From NCBI GenBank assembly GCA_036250225.1, contig JAPZLL010000002.1:1178001-1242000 (forward strand): 64,000 bases of DNA, written 5' to 3'. The position numbers and the translations under genes are program-made. The notes beneath the pieces are model-generated. The model searched no databases and was not told where the DNA came from. It was given only the letters and a program-made list of their open reading frames with translations. This stretch comes from Cercophora sp. LCS_1. Lineage: Eukaryota; Ascomycota; Sordariomycetes; Sordariales; Lasiosphaeriaceae. This document shows, one piece after another, positions 1 through 9,722 of this stretch (within the stretch, counting starts at the first letter, position 1; every line of letters begins with the position of its first letter).

Positions 1-3000
1 CAGACATGGGTGGCTTGCGATGAGGAGAGGTGGCTCGGGGCGTTTCTTTCCGGCTTGATCTGGCGGATGGGAATGATAGGTGGCCGAAGCTGTCAAATGA
101 ATCGACAAACATAGGCCCTTGACCCGTACCGCTCCCGTGGGGGAACTCGAGGCCGGGCAATACCATATCAACGTGGGGTTGTAGCCGGGAGATGGCGAGC
201 TTCAACCGTTCCGAGTACTGGAGGTGTTCAGCATGCTCGAACAGCCTGTTCCACAATGACACACCAGCATTCACAAAGTGCCGGTGGGATGAATCAAAAG
301 AGGCGCAGAAGAACCGATCCAGAAACTCGATTTGCTGCTCCGGCTCCCCAACTTCCATGATAATTGTGGCAAGCTTGTCCCAGAGGGACTTCGACTGTGA
401 TCGTAAGTCAATTATGTGGGCCGAATGGGATATGATCGAACTTACTGCGATGAACGCGGGATCATTCTGGTTTGTGAGTACCCGGTTTGCATCAAGAACC
501 CATGGGAGAAAACCGTCTTGTAAGCCCAGTAATGTTCTCAAAAATAGCTGTCGGTTTCCCCTCTCGAAAAAGCCACCCAATTCCTTCAACAGGCGCGCAA
601 TTGCCCAATCGTTCGCTTTATATTCCTCGTACAGCCGTTCCAAGACTTGGTTGACTGCTTTGTGTAGATAGTCAAACGGGTCAAACGACGCCGAACGACC
701 ACCTGCCAACGCAGTACCCCACAGTCTGCGCCGGGCTGCATCCGACGCCTGACGATCGCGCGGTTGAGTCGAGAAAGAAAGCAGCTCCGTCACGCATTTG
801 ATGTTGAACGGAGAGAAAACTTCAGCCTCATCCACAGCAAACTGATCGAGTAGGACCTTTGCTAGAGGTTCGCTAGCAAGATGCGCAAAGCCAGCGTCGC
901 CTGTCTCATCCCGGACTCTCTCGGAAAGCGCCGAAAACAGTGTCTCCCAGTGTTCCCAGGGAAGATTTGGGGTCGACCGAATACCTCTCTCAAGGACTCT
1001 TACAATATCGCGGTAGCTATTTCCAACAGGAGTCCCAACCCCTGAAGCGGTTGACTGGTGGCTGCTATGACTTGGGCCTAACCAAGCCAAGATCTTGTCC
1101 GACACAAGCAGCCAAGGTCCGTAGGGCCGTGGTGACTCCATTGGGATAGTTGCAAGTAAATCCTGTGCCAGATCCATTTTTGTTTTGTTTCCTTTGGAGT
1201 TGAAGAATGGGGTAAAGATTGAGGTGAAAAACCTTGCGAGGTTGTCGTCGTCGGGGATTCCGGCAGGAAGAGTGGAGAGGGTGATGAACAGGACGTAGAG
1301 AGGTGCCCTGACAAGAGCTTGAGTTTTGCCAGGCTTCTCTGTAAATGGTAGGTGACCCAATGAGGATATCAAGGTCTCGAGAAAGTTGCTCGAAGCTTCC
1401 AAAAACTCCACTGGCCTGGCTTGGTCGGATGGTTGGCCTCGCTCCCAGATTCGCTGCAGTACATCAAGTGCTTCGACAACAAAGGTGGTAGTTTCTTTGG
1501 ACACCTTGATCTCCTTGGAGGCTGCGGACGCCACAGACGTGACTAATGCTTGCCACACTCTGAAAATCTCGCTTCGGTCGTCGGCGAGCCTGATGAAGTC
1601 TTTCTCGAGTAGAGGCCCAACGACGGAGAATACCCGGTGGGGATTACACCGGATCCATTTCGAATCGATGACTGGAAGGTCCTCAGCCTTTACAAGCGGG
1701 TTCTCGGAGATGTGGTCTTCCCTCCATGGACGGCGAGCTGTGCGGCAGTCAAAAAGCCCTGCAAGCATGAGGCAAGCCTTGCGGATGTTGTCAGGCGGAG
1801 CGGCAGTTTTAGTGTCCAAAAGCATCGAGAAGATAGCCTTCACACTACCATCCCAGTGACTGTCGAGGAGGCCAGGGGCTGTATTGGGCTCGAAAGAGTA
1901 ATAAAATAAGCTGCAGATCACACCGAAAATGGTGTTTCTCAGTTCATCCGTCATTATCTTCCCTGGCCGGCTTTTTTGGAGCTGCATGATGAGCGGAGTC
2001 GTGAGCATCGGTAGCCGTTTTGCAAATGGCGGGCATTCGGAATGCATCAGGTAAAATACGCGGCTCCAGGCTCGGTTGGCGTTCATCTTGGTTGCTGGGT
2101 CGGGGCTATTGAAGCAACTTTGTATGATCTCGAGCCACGGTTTCGCACCGTCCCACGTGTGTAGCGGAATGCGGAGGAGGAGGATGACGGCGGACCAAAT
2201 GTTGGGTACAAAGCCCGATTCGGTTTTGGTCTTGGCCATCGTTCTCAGTTTCTCGTGGTACAGCTCTATGTACCTTTTTTCCTCGAAGATTTTGTTCATA
2301 ACATCCCAGACCTTTCTTCCGTGGGCTTTGACGTGGTCTTTCTGCCTCCCTATACTGAAAGCGGCCTCTAAACCCAAGCTGATTGCTGCGACCCTCATGT
2401 CGGTGAGGCTGCTGAGCATGTCTGGAAAGAGGTCGTAGAGCCAGTCGGAATGGACAATCATCAATTTGATGCACTGCTTGATGAGTTTCCTGTAAATGAG
2501 AATCCGTGACATCGAGATCGATTTCCCTTGGACTTTGATGTTATGAAGCGCCGAAATGAGCCTCCCGACCCGGTCAGGAGTCATAACCTTGGGAGAGAAG
2601 TTCTGGATGTGGATCACTTTCAGAAGCTGCCGAGCCACATCTTTGGGTGTGGAAGCGTCTCCAAACGTCCTTATGCAGTGGTCAATTATAAAAACACCAA
2701 AATCGTTGTTGATGGACGATGCGATGGCCGGGAACCCGAGAAACGTAACCAATAAGTTAAGCGCGTGGTTATGCAATGACAAATCGGCAGAACCCTCTTG
2801 AGGCTTTGCGACAATGTCTCGCTGCACAAATTGCATAAAGAGGTCCATCTTTTTCTGTAACGCGACCCTGTCCGGGAGGTTGTCGGACGTCTTGCACGCT
2901 CGCGCAAGCATTGTATAGGCATCCACCCGCGAGTCCCGGTCGCCGCCGGCGAGCTGCTGGATCGTCGACTCCAGCATCTCGACTAACCTAACGTCGGAGT

Positions 3001-3379
3001 TGGAGGCGTCGATACTCCCATCGGCCGGGCTAAGGGGGTTCGGGGGGTACTGGGTGACCTTGAGAATCGACTTAACAGGCTTCGAGGCGCTTCGGGGGAG
3101 AGAGACGGGAGTCGGATGGGGTTTGGTGTCGCCTTCCAGAAGGACAGGAGCCTCCTTGTACTCGGCCTTAGCGGAGAACTCGACCTTTTTCCTTGACCGG
3201 CGAGTTGTCGAGTTGGTGGTTATTGATTCTCCGGGCGACTGGTTGCCAGGAGGCGTATGTACGTTCGGTTGCAACTCGACGGTGCCCAAGACGAGTCTGG
3301 GCACAAGGGGACCCTCATGGCGTGCTTCTCGCGGTGGAGTGGGTGGTCGTGGAGGGAGGGTTTCGAGGACCGTGGACAT
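1..3379 (-). CDS. rif1: Rif1, telomere/replication-timing regulator (N-terminal part, truncated by window edge)
   Basis: The reading frame opens at an ATG at 3379 that is preceded by an in-frame TGA, and runs off the left edge, giving at least 1109 residues. The exons are 3379-446 and 394-<1, with a 51 bp GTAAGT...CAG intron at 395-445. The start is proline-rich (LPPRPPTPPRE), followed by a PP1-docking RVxF-type motif KVEF at residues 65-68 and a SILK motif at 104-107. After about residue 125 comes a long alpha-helical repeat region typical of Rif1_N. In yeasts Rif1 recruits PP1 (Glc7/Dis2) to oppose DDK at origins and limits telomere elongation. The two docking motifs at the N terminus match the yeast arrangement rather than the C-terminal one of animals. 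The identity rests on the motifs plus the helical repeat; the C terminus lies outside the window. Confidence 0.87.
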   Translation of the reverse strand, partial: MSTVLETLPPRPPTPPREARHEGPLVPRLVLGTVELQPNVHTPPGNQSPGESITTNSTTRRSRKKVEFSAKAEYKEAPVLLEGDTKPHPTPVSLPRSASKPVKSILKVTQYPPNPLSPADGSIDASNSDVRLVEMLESTIQQLAGGDRDSRVDAYTMLARACKTSDNLPDRVALQKKMDLFMQFVQRDIVAKPQEGSADLSLHNHALNLLVTFLGFPAIASSINNDFGVFIIDHCIRTFGDASTPKDVARQLLKVIHIQNFSPKVMTPDRVGRLISALHNIKVQGKSISMSRILIYRKLIKQCIKLMIVHSDWLYDLFPDMLSSLTDMRVAAISLGLEAAFSIGRQKDHVKAHGRKVWDVMNKIFEEKRYIELYHEKLRTMAKTKTESGFVPNIWSAVILLLRIPLHTWDGAKPWLEIIQSCFNSPDPATKMNANRAWSRVFYLMHSECPPFAKRLPMLTTPLIMQLQKSRPGKIMTDELRNTIFGVICSLFYYSFEPNTAPGLLDSHWDGSVKAIFSMLLDTKTAAPPDNIRKACLMLAGLFDCRTARRPWREDHISENPLVKAEDLPVIDSKWIRCNPHRVFSVVGPLLEKDFIRLADDRSEIFRVWQALVTSVASAASKEIKVSKETTTFVVEALDVLQRIWERGQPSDQARPVEFLEASSNFLETLISSLGHLPFTEKPGKTQALVRAPLYVLFITLSTLPAGIPDDDNLARFFTSIFTPFFNSKGNKTKMDLAQDLLATIPMESPRPYGPWLLVSDKILAWLGPSHSSHQSTASGVGTPVGNSYRDIVRVLERGIRSTPNLPWEHWETLFSALSERVRDETGDAGFAHLASEPLAKVLLDQFAVDEAEVFSPFNIKCVTELLSFSTQPRDRQASDAARRRLWGTALAGGRSASFDPFDYLHKAVNQVLERLYEEYKANDWAIARLLKELGGFFERGNRQLFLRTLLGLQDGFLPWVLDANRVLTNQNDPAFIAVSSIISHSAHIIDLRSQSKSLWDKLATIIMEVGEPEQQIEFLDRFFCASFDSSHRHFVNAGVSLWNRLFEHAEHLQYSERLKLAISRLQPHVDMVLPGLEFPHGSGTGQGPMFVDSFDSFGHLSFPSARSSRKETPRATSPHRKPPMS
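395..445 (-). other. 51 bp in-frame intron of rif1
   Basis: On the minus strand the sequence has a consensus GTAAGT donor and a CAG acceptor with a GACTTAC-like stretch about 10-15 nt before it. The length is a multiple of three, the phase is 0 and no stop codon lies inside. Retention would therefore add 17 residues without breaking the frame. Confidence 0.75.
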
Positions 3380-4393
3380 AACGCCTGTTCTGCCCCGTCA
3401 GGTGGAGGGGGAAGGGGAGGAGAGAGGGCCGCAGACTTAGCCGCACCGTCACCGGAAGAGTCGAGATGGCGGGCTCATTTAAGGCGTGCTCAAGTCTGAA
3501 AGAGACGAAACTCTAGTACCCGACAAACAGAAAGTCGCAATGTATGGCCAAAAGAGTGAGGCCCTGCGGGTACTTTGTGAAGACTTAGGTGCGGCAGGTA
3601 ATCGCTTTGTCGCTGGCGGAAGCCGATGTTGGGAGGGAGATGAGAAGGTGGATTTTTACGCGGTTCGCGAGGTTCCTGCGGGAACGCGTCCAAGTCGCGC
3701 CAGCACTTTAACAGACGCCCCACAGCGCCCCACAAGTCACATTCGAGCCCGTCAGCCCCTCGCTTTTGCGCCTTGGCAGCTGTCCAGCGAGCCGGTGCTG
3801 CGACAAAATATTGAGATGTTCGAGATGCCTTCGGTCGCAACTAGAGAATGGCGGACACATGCACCTTCCAACAACCTGATTAAATCGCGGAATCTAGGAT
3901 TTTACTCTGTGTCCCATCTTCGGTGATATGCGTACCAATGGGTTCTCCAACAATTTATCCTTAGCGTCTCCTCTGTGGCCGCTTTTGTGTTTAGGACCAA
4001 TACCCTCTGATTTCTGATCGATAGACATCTCTTTCATCTGAACTCCATTTCCCAGTGTCGCAGGGAAAGACCAAAATGCACATTTCAAAATCACCTTACG
4101 CATAAGGCCCAGTTCACGCCCCCACTCAACCGTCCCAAGACGACCAATACCCCGGAGCGTACGCGACCCTGTGCCTCAGACCCCAGCTGGCTGATTTGCC
4201 ATCCTCAACCAACGAAACGTTCCAGCTTATCAGGCAACAAGGCTGAAACATTTTGTCCGGACTTGCAACTTGTGGAGTGAACAGTGTCGACCAGCACCAG
4301 CAGAACAGTTGACTGCGGTCTGTCCTTATTGTCTTGCGTCCCTAGGCATTTCATCCTCAACTGCACAACCGGTGAGTGGTGCATATATGCAAG
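3380..4393. promoter_or_regulatory. Divergent intergenic region rif1/ric8
   Basis: About 1.0 kb lies between two divergently transcribed genes. Short open frames here (for example 3486-3926) have no recognisable domain and no fungal codon pattern. I see no tRNA, repeat or transposon. It presumably holds both promoters. Confidence 0.5.
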
Positions 4394-6038
4394 ATGGCTT
4401 CTCTCGGAAGCCTAACAGGCCCTGGTGAGTCACCAAAACGTCCTCATTCGAGAACAAAGGCTGAAAATTGCATGGCAGCTAAGCTACAAGCCGTCTCTTC
4501 GTTGCTTGACAAGCTATCTGCGGATCTCGATGCAAATGACCTGACGACTCGAGGTAAGCCTATTGCCCTAAGAACTCAGGAATCTCCGCTAAAATCCAAT
4601 TAGAGCGAGAAGATGCTCTTGAGGAGTTGAAGATATATGGCCGGGATACTAGAAACGCAGGCCCCATCTTCACCAAGAAGGTAAGGGATATCTACCGGCT
4701 AACCATCCGCCCTCGTGGAAGGCATCACTGAAGCATTCTAGGGAGTGGAAATATTGACGAGACACGCGTTTAACAATCCCTCAAGCACTACTTCCCGGAA
4801 CGCTCTCAAGGTGCTTTGCAATGCCATGCTTCTCGCTCCCGGGACACGCCAGATGTTTGTGGATCTCGGATGCGAGGCGAAGGCAATAAGCCAGTTGAGG
4901 AACGACAACCGAGACGATGAGTTCTTGGTGTCAAGATTGATCTTCCTCACCACGTACAATACGACCGTTGACCTCCACAACTTGATCGACGAGCACAAAT
5001 TAGCTGATGCCATCGTTGAGAACATCTCAAGACACGCGACAAGACTCAATGTCGACGATGCAGCCAAGTCCAAGGTGGACCCTATGGAAGACATGGCCCT
5101 CATAGAAACGTTGAAGTTGCTCTTCAACGTTACGCGGTTTTGCGAGGATAGGATAGCACTGTTTTCCGGGGCTCTTTCTCCCATCGTCAACCTGCTGCAA
5201 AGACTGGATATACCTTCGCCCTCGAAGCCATTGGATCCTCCCTTTAGCCCCTTGGTCAACGCCCTGATGAACTTCAAGTTGGACAACCAAAACGACCAAG
5301 CGCTCCTGTTCCCCGCGGATGAACCAAGTGCATTGGTCAACAGGTTGGTAGAGTTGCTGGACCTTTCAATCAAGTCTTACCCGGAGAACGAGCTCGAGCA
5401 AGTGGTCACTCCCTTGGTTTGTGTCGTCTCGAGTGTATACGACCAAGCACCCGGAAATATCCGCGAGCTCATGAAAAAGAAGCTGCTACCGACCGAGCAG
5501 GACCGACAAGGTGTATTAGGGAAGGGTGATAGTCTCACGGCGAGGTTGCTACGGAACTCGAACAATATTACTACACCAGAGTTCGCAAAAGCCATCTCGC
5601 ATCTCCTCTTTGAGCTGTCTGACAAGAACGGCTCAACATTTGTTCAGAACGTTGGTTATGGGTACGCCGCCGGCTTCCTCTTCCGAAACAACATTGCTGT
5701 CCCTGAATCTGTCAAGGAAGGCCACAATGTCGGAGGGGGCCAGGGTTCTGCTGGCAGGGCCGTCAACCCCATCACAGGGCAGTTTTTGGACGCGGAAAAC
5801 ATGCCAGAGCTGCCTGAAATGACCGACGAGGAGAAGGAGAGAGAAGCAGAGAGATTGTTTGTCCTTTTTGAGCGGCAAGTTGTCCCATCGGTAGAGAATA
5901 CCAGATCATTGACCTTTGTGCAGACTCAAAAAACTCGGCGTCATGTCCGTCCAAAATCCTGTCGAGCAGGCAGCGAGGGAGGGACGCCTGGAGGAACTGC
6001 CGGATGACTATGAGGAGGAGGACGGGAAGAAAAAGTGA
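4394..6038 (+). CDS. ric8: RIC8/synembryn, G-alpha chaperone and guanine nucleotide exchange factor
   Basis: Five exons: 4394-4424, 4479-4553, 4604-4680, 4742-5874 and 5924-6038, encoding 476 residues. Introns are 54, 50, 61 and 49 bp. The body is the armadillo-like RIC8 fold: LEELKIYGRD, LTRHAF, RNALKVLCNAMLL, DDEFLVSRLIFLTTY, and the late MPELPEMTDEEKEREAERLFVLFER segment. The acidic tail LEELPDDYEEEDGKKK is reached only when the last intron is removed. In filamentous fungi RIC8 acts in the cytosol on heterotrimeric G-alpha subunits that control growth and development. The start ATG sits in a short first exon; the ATG at 4387 is out of frame. The last intron has a GC donor (GCAAGT). Confidence 0.93.
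5875..5923 (+). other. GC-AG intron in ric8
   Basis: The frame demands a junction giving FERLKKLGVMSV. The only donor that does this is GCAAGT at 5875, paired with CAG ending at 5923. A CATTGAC branch-like sequence lies about 15 nt upstream. No GT donor gives the conserved protein. Confidence 0.8.
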
Positions 6039-6127
6039 GGAGTTTCCGGCGACAGGTATCCACGGCCATCCGTGTGTCGAAGATGCATATTTTGTTAGTC
6101 TTGGTAGCCTAATAAGTGCAGCCTTTC

Positions 6128-6151
6128 GATGATGATGATGATGATGATGAT
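6128..6151. repeat. (GAT)8 microsatellite
   Basis: Eight perfect GAT units in the 3' flank of ric8, about 90 bp after its stop codon. Confidence 0.95.
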
Positions 6152-6598
6152 GGGATGTTTCCTGCTCTATGGTGCAAGTGTTACTTGTTTTGAGAGTGCA
6201 TCCTTCCCCCCCGCCGACTTTTCGGTCGCTTTTGGTTCAAGTCCCAGGAGGCAAGAACACTCCACCTAACCCTCGATTGGAATAATGGCTTATAGTCGCT
6301 GGATCATGTAATGGGAATAGAGGTACCGGCTGGTACTCTACTTGTAAAGCCAATCGAGCATTTTCTCGGTCCGAAATCCTGGCACGCATAGGTTCGAACC
6401 GCTGGATTTGATTGGCTCCTACAAGCGAACCCTGTGGATTTGTCCCTCATCCCCACCGTGTTTATCAGATGCGCCTAGCACTTTCACCTGCGTCCCTCAC
6501 CTCGAGACGCGGTTCTATCTATCCCCCTCAAACCCTGCGGGACTGCATCTGGCAAGTCAATTGCCAGAGGATGTAAGTTTACTAATCTCAATACTGTA

Positions 6599-6670
6599 TT
6601 GTTATTATTTTATTTATTTATTTATTATTTATTATTATTATTATTTTAATTTTTTTTTAAAAAAAAAATC
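6599..6670. repeat. AT-only low-complexity tract
   Basis: Imperfect TTATT/TTTA units followed by a T run and an A run. No coding potential. Confidence 0.9.
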
Positions 6671-7160
6671 GGGTTTTCCCCAAGCGACCTAGCGCAAACT
6701 GGTGCTAATTCTTAGCGACAGAGCGGCTTCCGCGACGCGACGCGTGACCGAAAGTTCAGAATATCAACAAAAACCTCCGGAGTTCTGCCATTTCGCTCAG
6801 AGATACACAGCTTGCCATACGTGCATAGTTATTATCTTTGACTAGGTTTTCGAATACATCTTTTCATCATGCCTTGGGATCCTAACCAGCCCGATTATCC
6901 CATAGTCCAAAGTGACCTCCTTGAGTAAGTGCCTCCCACGCAGGCTCCTTCAGTTGACTATCATGGTTGCCCTTTCCTTCTCACCGCTGTCGCTTCCTAC
7001 TGTGACTCTGTTTCAAACCTTTCTGTGAGATGCTGGCAAAGGCGAAGTATTGCCCGTCGCCTATCAGAAGATTGATGCCATCACACAGACATTGTTACTG
7101 TCCTCATGGGATTTTCTTTTTTTGCATCACTTTTCAAGCGACCTCCATCTCTTTTACACC

Positions 7161-8075
7161 ATGCCCCCAGCCCCAACCTCAACTAACAAAGATAAAAGTT
7201 CTGGAGCTGAGTCGGATCGGGCGCTTTCAAGCCCAGCGACTGCCGACAACGCCAGCGCTGGCCCGACTGTTGTTGCACTGGACGACGAAGCAGTGGAAGG
7301 CCCGGATAGTGACATGCCTATTGCGCCGTTTGCAGACATGGGCGACGTCACTACAGTAACGCCAAAGACTTCAACGACGAAGCGTGGCCGCAAATCAAAA
7401 ACACCTGCGGCCGCCAACCCGGCTACTCCAGAGGAAAGCCCCCCGGCAAGCGAAAATGAGAATACCCCAGCTGAACCCCGGCGATCGGCCCAGGAATCCG
7501 TCGCCAAAAAGACAGCTGCCTCAAAGCGCAAGGCCGAGGAGGCAGCGCAGCAGGATCAACCTGCTCCCAAGAAGCGTGGCAGGCCTCCTAAGACCAATGG
7601 GGACTCGACGAAAACCACAAAGAGCAACACCCGGGGTAAGGCCAAAGGGACCACATCCAAGGTGAGTTGTTTTCGGTTCCAGCATTGATCTTTAGTTGCT
7701 GACCTATTCCAGTCCACAACGACCAAGAAGGGAGGTCGACCCAAGAAGGCGGCAGCGGAGAACGACGAAGAGGAGTATGAGGTTGAGGCTATCCTCAATG
7801 ACCGCATTAACCGCAAAACCAAGAAGACCGAGTACGAAGTGAAGTGGTTGGGCTACAAGGAGACCACCTGGGAGCCGAATGAGAACTTCGTAGGCTCTCA
7901 AGACGTCCTTGAGCAGTACGAGGAAGAGAAGGCCGCTGCTGCCAAGAAGTCGGCCAAGACGAAGAAACCAACTGCGAAGAAGACAGCCCCAACAAAGACA
8001 GCTTCTACAAAGGCCAAGGCAGAGCAGAAAAAGACGTCTGGTAGGCCGGGCAGACCCAAAAGAGGCAAGGCTTGA
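7161..8075 (+). CDS. Chromodomain protein with AT-hook-like basic motifs
   Basis: Two exons, 7161-7661 and 7713-8075, joined by a 51 bp GTGAGT...CAG intron; 287 residues. Residues 1-165 are low-complexity and basic, with AT-hook-like cores (KKRGRPPK, TKRGRKSK, and GGRPKK just after the splice). A chromodomain spans about 188-240: EYEVEAIL, EYEVKWLGY and TTWEPNENF, so the aromatic cage Y...W...Y is present. The tail is lysine/alanine-rich and ends GRPGRPKRGKA. The expected role is reading methylated histone H3 in the nucleus while the AT hooks bind DNA. No chromoshadow domain is visible, so it is not a standard HP1. The first in-frame ATG with good context (ACACCATG) was taken. Confidence 0.83.
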
Positions 8076-8096
8076 ATTTTCCTTTGAGCGTCTCGC

Positions 8097-8125
8097 TTTT
8101 TTTTTTTTTTTGGGGGGGGGGGGGG
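8097..8125. repeat. T15-G14 homopolymer block
   Basis: Fifteen T followed directly by fourteen G, starting 21 bp after the chromodomain gene's stop codon. It is a likely site of slippage and of assembly error. Confidence 0.95.
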
Positions 8126-8815
8126 TTGTTCTCAACTAGCAATGCAACATGGGTGGCTCCATGAACTTTCAATGGTTGGGCGCTGTCATTTCTCTTCCAA
8201 AAGGATTCCTGGTTCCCGTAAGGTGGGAGGGGCGCATTATGCGCTGACGGACAAGACTGTCACGGTTGGGCATGAAACTCTGGGTTGTTTACAAGCGAAG
8301 CGGACGGTATGGGTTCATGGGCTGGGAAGTGCTTTTTTTGTGCTTTTACTTGTAAATCATAGGTTTTCACGGGCACATAGGTACCTTTGCAACGCTGGTT
8401 AGCGGGGCCGCAACAAAAATGAGCTTCAGAAGCGAGTAGTCATTGACCAAGTCCCATCAAGTACAAGTCCCTTAGAAATTTGATATCGCCTGGCATTTTG
8501 AACGTCCCAAGGGTTTGGATGGCTCACCGTTGTTGAAGCGGGTGCAGGATTGCCGAAGGCCCGTGCAGTAGGGCGTGTTTTTTTTTTTTTTGCAGCTGCT
8601 CTCTGACTCGCGTTCGAATTCTGACGTTAGCATCCCTGCCGCAACATTGGCCGATTGTCACCGGAGCTGACCCGGCGCAACTCCGCCAGCTTGTCCTTTT
8701 CATCACGGACGCTCCTGATCGAGGCCAACACTACGTGTTGTTGCATAAAGCTCACCACCGGCTTTACGCCCAAAACCGCCAGTCGAGTTCGCCAGACGCG
8801 CACATACCCGACGAA
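8126..8815. other. Intergenic region
   Basis: About 0.7 kb between two plus-strand genes. A T11 run is at about 8580. No recognisable gene or RNA. Confidence 0.5.
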
Positions 8816-9722
8816 ATGGACGCGCTTCGCTCCGCCGTCCAGCCGATCACGCACAATCTCCCTGGTCCGATCCGAGACATCGGTGTGTCTATCATCGGCG
8901 AGGCCTGCTACAAGACGCTCCTTCTCGATGTCGATCCCAGCGACCAGGCATGCCTCAAGCTTGCCATCAGCAAGGGCCTTGGCATCGGCATCATCGCTGC
9001 CTCGTCTATCGTCAAAGTCCCCCAGATCCTCAAGCTCGTCAAGTCACAATCCGCCAGCGGCGTCTCGTTCCTCGCGTATCTGCTTGAAACCAGCAGCTAC
9101 CTGATCTCACTAGCATATAACATCCGGAATGGCTTCCCCTTTAGCACCTTTGGCGAAACGGTTCTGGTGATGGGCCAAAATGTCATCATCAGCGTCCTTG
9201 TTCTGAACTACAGCGGCAGGGCTACCATGGCCGCTCTGTTCGTCGCTGCACTCGCCGCCAGCGCGGTCACGCTTTTTGGCGAGGGTCTGCTGGATATGAA
9301 GCAGCTCAGCTACCTCCAGGCCGGCGCTGGTGTTTTGAGCGTCGCGAGCAAGGTCCCGCAGATTGCTGCCATCTGGTCGCAGGGCGGCACTGGACAGTTG
9401 AGTGCATTTGCTGTAAGTCGATCATGTATGCAGCTGTCCAAAATCGTAGCTAACATGCTCTATGCAGGTCTTCAACTACCTCGCCGGCTCGCTCTCCCGA
9501 ATCTTCACGACGCTGCAAGAGGTGGATGATAAGCTGATTTTGTATGGCTACATTGCCGGCTTCTCCCTGAACCTGGTGCTCGCTCTCCAGATGCTTTACT
9601 ACTGGAACACGCCCTCGGCAAAGGCCAAGGGGAAGCAACGAGAGTCTCCGGTCGAGGCCCAGTCGGCAACATCGACCGCGACGCCGAGTAAAAAGGGACC
9701 TACCACTCGCCGCCGTGGCTGA
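8816..9722 (+). CDS. MPDU1 family: mannose-P-dolichol utilization defect 1 homolog (PQ-loop membrane protein)
   Basis: Two exons, 8816-9412 and 9468-9722, with a 55 bp GTAAGT...CAG intron; 283 residues. Two PQ-loop repeats are visible: SSIVKVPQILKLVKSQSASGVS near residues 62-85 and SVASKVPQIAAIWSQGGTGQLSAF near 175-199. Together with intervening hydrophobic stretches they give about seven membrane segments. In animals MPDU1 is an ER protein needed for use of dolichol-phosphate mannose and glucose in N-glycan and GPI synthesis. The C-terminal 35 residues are polar and basic (KKGPTTRRRG), an extension compared with the animal protein. The start is the first ATG in frame. Confidence 0.92.

Larger units (their letters stand above)
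6039..7160. other. Intergenic region with microsatellite, AT-rich tract and a 19-codon uORF
   Basis: This holds the ric8 3' region and the promoter and leader of the chromodomain gene. A (GAT)8 run is at 6128-6151. A T/A-only low-complexity tract is at about 6599-6670. An ATG at 6869 opens a 19-codon frame ending at 6928. I find no splice pattern that joins this frame to the downstream protein without a stop. The GGTTCGAACC at about 6391 resembles a tRNA B box, but no cloverleaf forms around it. Confidence 0.5.

Noticed and set aside
3486..3926. 146-codon open frame upstream of ric8
   Set aside because: Lies in a divergent promoter, no domain or suitable codon use, and overlaps an equally long minus-strand frame.
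6380..6410. GGTTCGAACC resembling a tRNA B box
   Set aside because: It is a palindrome without a matching T stem, A box or acceptor stem around it.
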